Positions 13,715 to 26,900 of a DNA stretch of 64,000 bases are shown here, piece after piece. How positions within the stretch are numbered: the stretch's first letter is position 1; each line of letters begins with the position of its first letter. Source of the stretch: Penelope pileata (taxonomy: Eukaryota > Chordata > Aves > Galliformes > Cracidae); NCBI GenBank assembly GCA_013396635.1, contig WBMW01004029.1, positions 834,825 through 898,824 of the forward strand, read 5' to 3'. Position numbers and translations under genes: made by a program. The notes under the pieces are model-generated. The model was not told the DNA's origin, searched no databases, and worked only from the letters and a program-made list of their open reading frames with translations.

Positions 13715-16519
13715 AATGCTGTGTTAACAAGGGAGAGCTAAATCCACTTCTCAAGGAAATGCAAAAAATATTTGACTTTCCTAAAAAACATACAGAATCT
13801 ATGTGGGTATTGAGGAGGCTGTGCTCTGCCCTGCTTTGACTCCTCCTGGCTCATGCAGTGATTTCACATCGGGGTGCTGGGCTGAGGTGCGTATCAGCTT
13901 TCCTCACAGACAGGTTTTAGGGATGTAAACTTGCCAGACTATAAGCTCTGGCCTAAACAGCATTGCCAAAGTTAACAGAAATATTTTTTGTCAGAGAGAT
14001 GCTACGGAAAAGGAAAGAAAGCAGCTCACCAGTTAACTTCATTTAGCTTTGGTCCGATTGTCAGGTTCAGGAAGATGCTTGGCCAGCTACTAATGATCCA
14101 GCTGCTGCAAGGCACAGCATTGCCTTGTTTCTGAGGCTCCTGGGAACACAGAATACTATTGCCCAGAAAGGGTAGGAAAAACTTTCTTTTGGCAACTTCA
14201 AGAGGATGTAACCAATAGAATGCAACTACCAGGAGTTTACCATAGTGCCATAAAATCCTATCAGAGACAGTGACGTTTTCTTGGAAAATTATACCAGAAT
14301 ACCATCACTTCGGAAATTTAAAAATAAAATTGAGGTAATAACGCTACCTTAGAAATTCAAGCATTTATGATTAAAGATGATATCTCTTCCCACCTCGGGA
14401 ATTGATGCACCAGTTGATGACTGAAGCAGATAAGGCCAGAAATGGCATTGAGTATGTGTAGCACCAACACAACAGAGCTCAGTTATTAGATGCACGAATC
14501 ATGTGAAATAAATTTGCCTCTTGAAAGTGGCACGCTCAGTGATACTGAGACCAACTGTCCTATGTATGTGAAATTACCAAAAAAAGCCCAAAATATATTA
14601 GAATCCTACATGTGGCTGAATCCTCTCTCACTCAGATACAACATTAAAATTAATAAACTCAGACTAACCCATGTATCTGGTTCCTGGAAACGTGATATTT
14701 CAATTTAAAAAAGGAATTCACAGATTTATCTTTTAGTACTCTTTAAAAAAAAACCACACAATGATTTCAAACACTTCTGGTCTCTTTCAGTGAAAAAAAA
14801 AATACATCAGAGCTCATGGGGACAAGAGAGACCTTTTCATTTAAGTCAGTAAGGAATTTTGAAAATTATTACCAGTTCTTTAATGTCTGAGCAAAATCCT
14901 ACAGTGTAATGCTGGACTTGGCATCACTGCTTTCCTTTTACAGAGTTATTTAGCTGCAAACTTCAACCTCCAACAAATGAAGCGCAGCTCAGCTGTGATT
15001 TTTCTGTAACCATCTTCCTAACGTAATAGGTAAATAAGAACAAATTACATTGTCTAGTGCTATGAAATTAATATGAACAAATGCATGCAGAAAGTGCTTT
15101 TGACAGGCTTTTAAGAACAACAAAAACCTCAGAAGTACAACGAATGAAACACATTTTCCAAAAAACCTTGCGAGGTAGTTTTAATGAATCTTTCATGGTT
15201 CAATAAACTATTGTATTAGGTCATTCTCCTGATGAAGTAATGTTCAAATCTCATTATATAATTCAGAAGGTGCCAGTGTTATTGAATTTCTTATAATTAA
15301 CAAGCAATTTGTTGGAATTTCCCTTGCTTGTGGCTTGCAGTTTTAAAAATAAGGGCTTGTGACAAATATGCTGCATATAAGCAGAACATAACACATCATA
15401 TGCAATAACAAGTCTTACATTAAACAGCTGGGATGCCCCTGAAGCTTTGGGAAGAAGCCTCTTTCTACCAGATCCTTCCCCCACTGCCATCTCTGCTTTT
15501 CAACACAAAGCTGAGAACAAGTTAATGGCTGAACGCTCTGAAGAAAGCACACCGGGTGGTCCCTATCGCTGTGCGTAATTAATAGAAAGTAAATCAGTTG
15601 TTTTGTGTAGGGGATCAAGCAAAAGCCTGGCCAAAATAACCAGCCTCATCAGGGCACACTGTTTCTAGCAGAAATTAATTTTGTAAACAGCAGGAGTTTG
15701 AAATAAACATGTGAGTGAAAAAAAAAAGACTTATTGCCATCATCTAAGCATGGAAAGATTGAAAGGTACTTTCAGAATAAGGGCTACAGCCTTAGGACCA
15801 ATATTTTCCCCTTGAGATCTTCCAGGGAGAGAAGAAAAAAAAGAAAAAGTGGAATAAATGGCACCACATGGCTTTGCAGCAGGAACATCTGTGAACACGA
15901 AGGTAGCACAAATTTCTCATCTTAGATGACCATCTGATGGACATGGATGTAACGCCAGTTTTATTGATTTTAACTTAGGGCCAGGGCCCCTCAAGCTCTA
16001 AGTACTAAAGTTTAGAAAAGCATCAGATTTCTTCAACATTTGCTGAGAAAAATACACACGCATTTTATAATCCATGACTTTTTTTTTACATGAGCCCAGA
16101 AACAGCCTGGAAAAGTTGATATAAAATGAATCCGTTGAAGGTTACTAAAGCCACAGGAACTCAGAAAGTCTCTGTTTTCAGAACAGTTGGAGCCTGAAAG
16201 AGCTTTAAGAAGCATCAGACATGCCTAAGGTGCTCCCAAGTAGAAATCTGCTCATGAGCACTGCTGGAAATGGGTTCAGTGAACCCAACAGAGATCTCTC
16301 ACATTCTTGTTTCCCACCAGATACAATCTACGTAATTGCAGCTCCTTGCAGGTGATAAAGCAGCACATCAACAGTCCAGTAAATGGCAAAGCATCCTTCC
16401 ATTTAATAAAATCTCACTGTTCTATTAAACTGACTAAAGCTACTTAAAAAGTGTTTGAAGCACAAATTATGGTATAAATTGAAGAAAAGCACGTGATTGG
16501 TGGGTGCCAAAACCTCCTC

Positions 16520-16805
16520 AGAATGACAGAATCATAGGAGTTAGAAGGGAACTCCAGAGATCATTGAGTCCAGCCCCCCTGCTAAAGCAGGCTCCCTACA
16601 GTAGGTTACACAGGAAAGCATCCAGGCGGGTTTTGAGTGCCTCCAGAGGAGACAAGCTCTCCACCAACCTCTCTGGGCAGCCTGTTCCAGTGCTCTGTCA
16701 CACCTAAAGCAGTTCTTTCTCATGTTCAGATGGAACTTCCCAGTCTGTGCCTGTTGCCCCCTGTCCTGTTGCTGGGCCTACCCACAGGAAAGAGCAGCAG
16801 CAGAC
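16520..16805 (-). mobile_element. CR1 LINE 3' fragment, minus orientation
   Basis: On the plus strand it begins with the reverse complement of the CR1 tail (AGAATGACAGAATCATAGGA). It runs through GAGATCATTGAGTCCAGCCC and the hallmark CTGGGCAGCCTGTTCCAGTG, then reaches CCTGTTGCCCCCTGTCCTGT. It is 5'-truncated. The 5' boundary is uncertain because the sequence beyond about 16805 is too diverged to call by eye. It pairs in inverted orientation with the plus-strand copy at 17731. Confidence 0.9.
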
Positions 16806-17730
16806 AGCAGTCCATGCTCCTGACAAACTGTGGCATCCTCATGGCAAGGTCCCAGATCTTTGCTCCCAGGACATAGCGTACCTCTTCAGACCCTTGACTA
16901 TAAGAACCTCTCCTCCTTTCTCAACATTCAAGATGTTTCCTTAGATTTAAGATTATTGTTCTCGTGTAAGATCCTAAAGACTTCATATCTGCCAGCATTT
17001 TTCATTTCCTCCAAAACTTTTTCCAGAAAAAAAAAATTCATTTCAGAAAACTCTGAGCAAACGCAACCCTAAAAGATTTCAGCAGCACATTTTATCTGAA
17101 ATTCATCAGTTTAAGGAATTCACAAGGGTGTAACTATGTACATTTTTTCCCTTATATACTCTGAAGCTAATCCAATACAACTTCTGAACACCTCTTTCAG
17201 TTGCAATCAAGATTTCTGTACTCATAACTTGCAGAAGTTACACCAGGTACTCATATGCTAGATAGAGGCTTACATAACAAGCACTCTTCCAGGAAACTAA
17301 TTGAGTCATTGTTTCCCTAGTTTTGTTTCTTGTTTTGGGGAGCTCTACCTTCTTCTTAAGCTTTAGTGAGATTCAGTTTACACAGATATAGAAATACCAA
17401 GAAAAAGAGAACAGGAGCTGCCTTCTCTGTGTCCTTGATTTATATGCTTGATTCAGAATCTTATAAATACATTTGAAGAGGTTTTATGCTGAATACATCT
17501 CAGCACTTCTTGATAAAAATCACTGCTAAACTCTGGATGTAGGTAAGAACTATCAAGCAGACCTGATTTACATCTGAAATATGAAAGGCACAAAACTAGG
17601 GACAGTAGGGACAGGTGAATGTCTTGGTAAAAAAAAAAGAAAAAAAGCCATTACGACATGCTAATGAGGAAGTCACATTTTCAGGAAGCTTGAATACAGA
17701 AAACAAATAGTTGGAGATGAAGTTTCAATA

Positions 17731-17962
17731 CCAATGGGCACAAACTGAAATAAGCTCCATCTGAACATAAGGAAAAACTTCTTTACTTTGAGGGGGACAG
17801 AGCACTGGAACAGGCTGCTCAGAGAGGCTGTGCAGTCTCCTTCTCTGGAGATATTCAAAACCCACCTGGATGCTTTCCTGTGAAGCCAACTGTAAGGAGC
17901 CTGCTTTTAGGAGGTTGGACTAAATGATCTCCAGAGGTCCCTTCCAGTCCCTGATTCTGTGA
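17731..17962 (+). mobile_element. CR1 LINE 3' fragment, plus orientation
   Basis: It starts within the ORF2 C-terminal coding part (CAATGGGCACAAACTG, CATCTGAACATAAGGAAAAA). It continues through GAGCACTGGAACAGGCTGCT and TGGAGATATTCAAAACCCAC, then GGTTGGACTAAATGATCTCC, and ends with CTGATTCTGTGA. It is close to what I remember of the CR1 consensus and fairly well preserved. It overlaps the same consensus interval as the minus-strand copy about 1 kb away. Confidence 0.92.
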
Positions 17963-20900
17963 CTCACTCGCTTTTTCACTATGTTTATATTCTGCAACCT
18001 CCTGACACTATGCCCATCCAAACACCAAACTACTGCTTCTCACAGAACAGACATTCTAGGTAGGCTACTTTGCTCTATTTTATGACACTTTTCTGAATAA
18101 TTAACAAAATGTTTATAAGAGAGGTCTATGCCATAAGCATGAAGAACCACACAGCAGCTACAACTGCTTTTACAGTACTATTTATGAGCTTTGATTATCA
18201 TAGTACTCAACTGCATGACAGCTCCAGTATCCTGGGAGCAGTGAATGGCACTGAAATCTTAAATCATTCCAGTCTTATTCACTGTCCATTTCTGTATTAC
18301 GTACATCTCCTGCATATTCCTGCTAAGGACTGAGGACATGCACAGCTCTGTCATTCACCCAGGCAATGTGACGATTAGGCACCTATCCAGCAAACCATTC
18401 TTCACGGGAAGTACACTCAGAAAGAGTTTTATTTCTTGTTCATGAAGTTGATAACCATGTTGAAATAACAGCTTAGGGATGTATATGCAGTCCACCAAGT
18501 GTGTTACATTCAGTTTCCACAAACGTTATCGCCGCTTGCTCAGTTTAAGCTGTTATAAACTAGTTTTTGTGTAGATGGAAGATGCAATTAATTTTGGTGC
18601 ATCTCATGAAGAAACATTTGTAAAATTTTAAAAACATGCAATAAGAAAGATAAATATCCCCAGAAAGTAGTCAACATGAGGCGCACCTTCCAAAGTAGAA
18701 AACTATAGGATTTGCAAAATTCAGAAACACACAGGCCTAAAATTGCTCCAGAGATGGAGTAAACAAACCCTTGTTAACAGGGAGAGCACAGAATCAGCAT
18801 CATGTATCATGTATCTGCTTCAGAAGCCTTGTTAAATACAAGACTTCCAGAAATTAACAGCAGCCATCCAATTCATAGAGCAAAATAGGAGAAAAGTCAC
18901 TCAAAAATGTAGTAATTAAACATAATGAATCAGTTTACTGCCTGCAAATGAAGAAAAGTATTTAGCTTGTTTTAGCAGTATCACAGGGAAGACAGCATTC
19001 AATTGCAACCGTTATTGTTTAAAGAATAGTTCTTCTATCAAAAGAGAAGACTTGAAAAATACTGGGGCCTTTTTTGTTTGTTTGTGGTAATAGCTGATGC
19101 TTATTAGCAATTACCTCTTCCTCCTGTTTTCCATTTCCTCAGAAAAGCAACAGAAAGCAAAACCCAAAGCAACCTCGCATGTGTTCAGCCTCAATCTATA
19201 CTTGTTGTTTTGGGAAATGGCTTTATAATTACTATATTGAATGTTTTTTAAAAATCTAAATGCGTCTTTCAAGTTTAATAGAGAAATAAACTGCATAAAT
19301 TTCAATTACGCCTGACAGATTTTAAATTGAGAAAAAAATGCTTTGAAATTATGTGCAAAGAAGTAACATTCAAAGTATGCCAAATGAAAAGCAAAATAAA
19401 CTGTAATGATAAAGTAGTATTCAAAGCCTTAGTAAAAACAGCATGAAAAGTTAAGATGGAAAGAAAAACTATTTTTGTTAATGTCATAAATAGTCTTAAG
19501 TATTTAGGATATGCAAAAATGCCATCTCGGTAGAAAAAAAGATGACAGTTTTAATAAAAGGATCCAACTACCTGTAGTAAAAGTGGCAAAACATATGAAT
19601 GCTTTAAAATGCTCTATGCATATGCATCTTTACTACATTGTAAGAACCTCCTATTCCACAATATTTCATGTGAACACAATGAATACTGTGAATAATGCTG
19701 AATCTTGTCCTGTTTTCCTGAGACAAATTAACATAACAAAAGGATTTAGCCACCACTTTATAAGGAAGGGTAAATGTAAAGCACTTGGCATCTCACTGTA
19801 GATTTTATTATTCCAAATGTAGATAATAGGCAAGACTGCTAATCTTTTCTATGCTAAAATTGACAGAGGGGTGAAATCTATTTCAAGTTAACAAGTCCAA
19901 ATCCATTGATAGTCCAGTCTTTACATCTTTTTCACCCCCCCTACTCATTGATGATTATAATTCCAAATATATACACATTTTTATTCTTTAAAAACTTTGA
20001 TGAATTTCACTAAAATATAAACTGTGATTAAAAAAAAAAAGTCTCCAAATCTCCAGAGTAGGAGTTCACAATTACCTGAGGAGTACTAGAATTCAACCTG
20101 AGCTTGTTTTATTTTGCGGTTGCTTTTAAAATACAAAAAATTTGGAACATCACAAGTGTGTTTTGCAGCTCTTAATATCAACGTTATATTTTATTGTAAC
20201 TACAGGAGAGTGGGTTATATTGAGCTGCCCAATTAGAAAAGGATTTTCCCATTTGTTCAGCAGAACCAAGATTCAGCCTGAGTACAACAGAATGAAAGAA
20301 TATGAAAATATGGAATTGACAACTGCATCAAAGCAAACACTCAATGTAGTCAAAATCTTACCAATAAATGACAGATTTAAAGAGGAACATTATCATACAG
20401 CACATACATGTGCTGTATAATCCATTTTCCTAAAAGTAAGGTGATCTATGGTTGCAATAGGCTTCAATTTAGATGCAAAAGAATGCTTTCTCCACCATTT
20501 TGATTAGACAGATTTTATCTGAAGTCCTACTTAAAATGGAAAATATCAGTTAAGTAGTATGAAAGAAATCTATAGGTTAAAAAAGAACTTCTTCATTCCT
20601 GCTTATGCCTTCCTTTTAGATACCTCTCAAATGGGAGGGAATGGCACCACTGACAGACATGCTTGCATCAGCTGAACCTGGATGGGCTGCCCTACTTCTG
20701 TGAGCACACACAATCCATTCATGCACAGATGATGTGCGAAGTATGGCAATGTGTTGTTTTAAATTCAGTCCATTGAAGCTCTTTCATCAGTGGTTCATCC
20801 AGTTTGAGGGATGGACCTTCTCTTCATGTCCAGTTTTTAGTTTCCCAACTGAGCTGCCAAGCGGCACTTAATGCATTATCACTGAATAAATGGAGCTGTG

Positions 20901-23900
20901 CCACAAATCAGCTTGACTCAAAAAGCTCAGAAATTTAATAGAAACACTGAACAAAAAGCTAAGGCTAGTTTTCCATGTAGTTTCTTGTGGTACACACATT
21001 GAAAATTATTCATAAGAAATGTCCATTCCTTTATGCCCTGGGGTCCAAATTTACTCACATATATTTCCGTGTATACACACACACGGATTTTTCTGCTGCC
21101 TTTTTGATATACATACACCAAAAGAATAAAGCAGCTTCACAGAATGCATCAGAGTAAATTGCAACAGAGCACTCAGATTTCAAAGAGGACTTCTATATTA
21201 GTCAGTTCACCTTTTGATCTTTGTTTTTACTCCAAGTTTCTCTAATCTTTCTCTATCCTTGTCCTTTTTCTCCTGTTTTTTTTTCATCGTCAACATTGAT
21301 GTAGAGACATACAAATGAAATAAAATAATTAGGTATGTTACATATGTCTGTAACGATGGGATAAATTCCTAACATTCCTAAAAGACAGAGATTAACTAGA
21401 ATAAGAAAGCACAATCATGTTACAGATGCAGTGCTTACAGTCATGGGTCTTCCTTGGTAGCAGTGAATATAGAGAAAGAAATAACCTCACCTAATGGTCT
21501 GTGTTAACAATGCTGCTTGTTTGAAAATATTTTCCAGTGTGATACTCAGAGTAGACCACTATTCAATAGATAGATCCACTGGTCACAGACACACCAGTAA
21601 ACACAGCTTATTACGACCCCACAAACACACAGCAAAAACGATCAAAGATCACACAGAATAGAGAGCACGGACGTAACAGGAGGTTGATGTTGAAGACGCA
21701 CAGTCTTCAAATGAACACAAACATTTTAAGGCAAAGATCCTTTCATAAATGTTAAGAGCACAATATTGAAGAATTCATTTAATTTACTGTCACTTGAACG
21801 ATGCTAATGTAGCCTATAGGTAAATGAATCAGGTCTTTCTTGACCAGAGATTGTAGTAGAGAGGTGTCACTAAAAATCTTTAAACTTTTTTCTGTTTACC
21901 TCCAGCTAGTAGGTAAAATTTTTATGTTCCCAAATATGTTCAAATTGCTAATAAGAAATCATAAGATGTGGACTTTAGCTTCAACTACTCATGTGTTTTT
22001 TGTTTTTTTTTTTTGGTTTTTGAAATAATTAGTTTACTAAGTATGAACCAACAATATCTGAAATATATGAAAAAAGCAGCAGTGCGAACTCTTTTTTGTT
22101 TGTTTGAACAAACTTAAATTCCAATAAGTCATCTGAAGTTCACTGCAGGAAACACTTCTATACACGTGCACTAAAATTACACTGAAGAGACTTGGATTCT
22201 TTACATCTGTTTTCACAACCTCACGTAAAGACCTACGTAGGGAAAAACAAAGCAAGATTAATATTTGAGAGTCTGCTTTCAGGAATTCCTTCATTAAAGG
22301 GAATTACTTTATTTTTCTGCTGTTTTCTATGAATTCATAAGACAATCTAGTGGTTATCACTCTCAAATATCACGTAGACAGAAAAGGACAATTTTCAGTA
22401 ACAGAAGCACACAGTGGTCTCAGTTTCCTCCTCCTATTTAGTCCTCTTTTTTGCACTCATATTCAAAAATACGTACATCCACAGACAAAATATTTTAAAT
22501 ACAGGCAGTATGACATAACAGTGATAAAACTATACAATAATTTCACAAAAGCAGAAGGGTTGCCATGCACAATGCTTTTATTTCTTTCTTTCTGCAGCGT
22601 AAATGTAGTTCTGGTTTATTCAGGGCAACATTTTGTGGGACTGCTGTTGAAATTTAACTGCAATACTAAAAAAGAAATATCTAAGTGAAATAAAAATAAT
22701 TGGAAATATTAATAAAAAAAATGAAGTTCTGACTTTTTCTGAAGTTCCTTACAGAACAGTTGCCATTACTAAGGGGGAAATTAACAACAGCTTTTAGGAG
22801 CTGTTTAAAGTAAGTAATGGCTGCATTGGGAACGTATATACAAGAATAGGTAAAAATGCTGATGATGCGTTAATCTATCTTGATTACGTTACAGTGAAAG
22901 TCAGCAAGAAAAATAAAAAAAACCACCAACAACTGAAGTCCTAGTAAAAATATTAAGATTTTATAAGTTGTATATATGTTTTCATTAAGAACAAAAGCAT
23001 ACCATTAAACAGTGTCTTAATTTAATCCAGCTAGAAAACAATAGTTCTTTTTTTTAATAAACTTGACTAAAAGTTGTGTTAGTAGGCAATGAATAATTCT
23101 CAAGCACAAATGAGCAAGGAATGAATGGTACCTTATCCAGCTCAGCAGTGCTACAAATATGAGGACCTGTGACAAGTGTTTCGAAAGCAGAGGGCATGGC
23201 CTTGAGATACAGATATCACCAGGATTAACAGCAGAGAAAGGGCTAAGCCAGAGCTTGCCAAGCTTTGCTCATTGGGCTATCAACTGAGCTCTAAAGAACC
23301 ACATTTCCAAATTTATGCCTAGATAGACAGAAAATACAGCTCCCATAGCCATTTCCTTTTTAAAAATGTTTGTATAGACATATGGAAAAACACCTGTGTA
23401 TGTATATCACATCCAAGTTCATGTTGGTCTTTACATACAAGTCACACTCAAAATAGACATGACAGAAGTCACAAAGTCCTCCCAAATTCCCAGCACTCTT
23501 ACTTTCCAGCATCAAAATAGAGAGTGACATTCCTCCTAGCTAAAAGAAAAAGTGTTTAAATTTAGCTTCTATGAAACTGCTAAGGTTGAAAGCACATTTA
23601 TTCCCCCAAACGTGAAATAGCTTTCTACCTTGAACAATCTGTTCAGAGTGTTGCTTTTCAAATCAGTCGATGTTAATATCTTTTGACAGACTGCTAAACA
23701 AGTCATGGAGTCAGCAAGCCAGGATTACTATCGTCTCTGACACCTGACTCCACCAGAGCCTTTTTTTAAAACAAAAAAAATACAAAACAATTTCATCACA
23801 CATAACTAACCCATGCCTCTTGTTGACTACAGCTGACCAGTGTCAGCTAGGCCTATTTTCTTTGCACAGTTCAGAGATTCTGTTACTGAACCTCACAGGA

Positions 23901-26900
23901 AAGAACATTAGCAATGTCATGACAGTGAGTTTGTGCAGCAAGAGGAACATAAGGGCTAGGACCCCAGCCACCTCTAGGAGTCTTCTTCAGTAGCTGTGAA
24001 TAAAGTAATAACTCCAAGAAGATACAACCCAGAGGCTTTCAAGTCGGGCTGTTTTCATGCAGCTGTGTTGAAAGGCTGTCCTACTGCCTGATCATGGGCC
24101 TTGTGAGGGATTTTACCCGTTGAAGGAGGCACAGGGATGAGACCCCGTGACTGAAGAGTCTCCTACTTAGAAGTACCTCCAGCACTGAGCTCATTTGTAT
24201 TGTTAAAATATCATTATTTCTTCTCTTTCAAACAATCTACTACAAAAATAATTTTCCATTATTTTAGTCACTAGAAGAAAAACCCTTAACCCTCTATTAA
24301 TAGTAAAACATATTTTAGAATTGGCATATTTAAATAACACATGAAGGAAGTGTTTCTCCAAGTAGGCAATGCACTCTTACAACTTTGTCTTTGGCTCCTC
24401 AGGCCCTCTTGGACCTCATCTAGAAGTGTTGCTATTATTAAAAGGAAAAAGGGAGAAATTGAATTGTGTGGTTGAGGAGCGAGGACATAAGAAAATAGCA
24501 GTGTGCATGGAATCTCCTTAACAGTCTCTATTTCCATACTAGTACAGACTGTTCAGAACTACCCTGACAGGTGCCCTGGGCTATGCATGCAAAAAAACAG
24601 ATGTATGAAGTGACACACAAATATGACACCATGATAACATTACTATATTGCTTCTTGGGACTATCTTATCCCTGGCAAGTCAGAAGTTATTCCTATCTCA
24701 CTGCACCAATTCTTCTAGCACTTCAATTACCCATTGTTTTCCTCCTACCTGGGGGTAGCCTCTGTACCATTGGCCTGGACAACAGAGACCCAACAGAACT
24801 CTGTGGAATGTTTTTTAATGGACTAGTGAATAAAAATGACTGGCAACTTTATTATATGTCACATTGCGCAGTACCATGTTCCCAAGCTATTTTATTAATT
24901 TAGACATCATTTAGACTGCCTAAATTTTGGAGCCGATGTGTAGCTTCCAGCCTAGTTAAAGTAAAGCAGATATCCCCAGTAGATAATTCCCAGGGCTCGA
25001 GTTAGCTACCTACAACCAGACTTATCAATACTGTCCACAGATATCTCCTACATTTATTATAAAAAGGAAAAATTCTTGTCAAAAATGCTGACAGATCTGG
25101 AATACACAGCAGCAAGGGACACAATCGTATTCAGAGGAGATACTCCCTCAACCCGATCTAGATTCAGAGCCTAGGTGCCATCACTGTCATTTCAGCCATT
25201 TGACATGAACTGTATCATGTAGATGACAGGTTTATAGCAGATGCTGGCTGAAAATGTAGATTAATCAAAGCAGGAAAAAGGCTGTGTTTGTATCTAGTGC
25301 CTGACTGGCACGGTTTGTGACAAGCGTCATCAAGAAGGACAGGGTGGTAACCTAGGTTATGGGGTCTTTTCATTTCAGAAAATATATTAGCAACTAAATA
25401 CAAATCTCAGCCATTCCAAAACCATGCAGAATGCTGGCTCTTCTTACACACAGAGACGTGTGACAGACTGCAAGCATCTATCTTGCACTGCCATCAACAG
25501 CCATAGCAGAAAGCCAACTCCAAACCATGACAGCAAGCATCAGAGGCTGCAAACAAGCACCGTGGAGTCAGAGCGGTATGCTTAGACAGTCAGAAACATC
25601 AAAGAGGGCTCGAGTCAAAGAGGTGCCAGTGTCAGATAAATGATGGTGACAGCTACCATTAAATAAGTAATTGTTCCATAGGCATTCAGAGTCCTATAAT
25701 GGCTCACAGGGGGGATTAACAGAACAGGAGAATAAAGATATCACGCCGTGGGTCTCTGATTCACTGGACTTTTCAGTAAGGTTCATGAGAAAACTGTTTT
25801 GTGCAAAACATCACAGAGCAGCCTAAGCCAAGATAAAAGGAAAACCTGACAGAAAATTTCCTTTTCAAAGGCAGGTAGCTCTATGTGGCAAGTGGAGTCT
25901 GAGTCTGGGCATAACGCTGTACTCATATGAACTGCTGGGTGCACAAAGCCTTCTTGCAGGTGAAGCTTTCATATTTTCCCCTCTACATTTTTTCTTGTGA
26001 CCCTTACAATTTGTCAGCATTGATAATATGTAATTACTTAAATACTGAGGTAGGGAAAAACTAAAGATGTGAAAAGACATTGGGAAAATGAAATATTTAG
26101 AGAAGGTCCACATGAAAGACTTCACCCAATGTGTTCTGCACGTGTTTAAAAATACACATAAATGCAACACAAACTAAAGTTATCAAACAAGATGACAGTA
26201 AATTATTGAATTTAGTAATGTTTAAAATCTCATTTTTGGCATGGGAAAGGAAGGCATTCATTGTGCTTTAGTATTTTCACATCAATATTCTTTTTTATTC
26301 CAGTAGTCTTTCTTCATTTAAGCTCAAAACCAACTGAAGATTGAAGGAAGATACTTAATATGCAATAGTGTAGCTCGAAAAAGGTACAGACAGCAAACAG
26401 ACTGTACTTGATCACAGGTGCTAGAAGTAAGCTCAGATTTCAGAAAAGCAACACAAATGAAGAAAATTCGGATGATTTCAGCAAGCTTTAACAAACCTGT
26501 CATGAGAAAAGCAAAACAAATGTCTGACACTCATATAATTTTGTCAGCATTAACCTGAGGAATCAAAGCTGATACCAGTGGACATCACGGTATCTGAGTG
26601 CACCTGTCCTGGTTGCTGGTCATATAGAAATAAGACAGCGTGCTGCATGCTGACCAGAACTAAAGGAGACTCTGAAACACCTCATGGAACAACAGCAACC
26701 CACTGAATACGGAGCTGGTAAAGGTGACCTGGAGAAAACATCACTGTGCTCTGGAAAATAAAGTTACATCAAAGTATGTTTAATGCTCTTCAGGAGAGAA
26801 ATTGAAAAGCAACAGAGTTAAAGTTATATGTATTCGTTTTACTAACATTTTTACATTATTTTTATTTGCATCAATATGCTTTTGCACTCAATGCTTTCGG

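Larger units (their letters stand above)
4717..16519. other. Non-coding unique DNA
   Basis: About 11.8 kb without a recognisable gene or interspersed repeat. Open frames are short (up to about 90 codons), on both strands, and without domains. Small features inside it (tandem repeats, one ambiguous base, one hairpin, a TA run at about 12938-12953) are listed separately or are trivial. Confidence 0.65.

Noticed and set aside
20620..20880. Block of more balanced base composition, checked as a transposon remnant
   Set aside because: No terminal repeats, no transposase motif, and no match to the mariner or CR1 copies in this window.
24571..24903. 110-codon open frame on the plus strand
   Set aside because: The hydrophobic stretches are not arranged like a known membrane protein, and there is no promoter, splice or homology support. 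The length is compatible with chance in 64 kb.
26596..26770. Stretch starting TGTCCTGGTT and ending with an AATAAA-containing segment, LTR-like at first sight
   Set aside because: Beyond the first ten bases there is no resemblance to avian LTRs I know, and no inverted TG...CA ends or target duplication.
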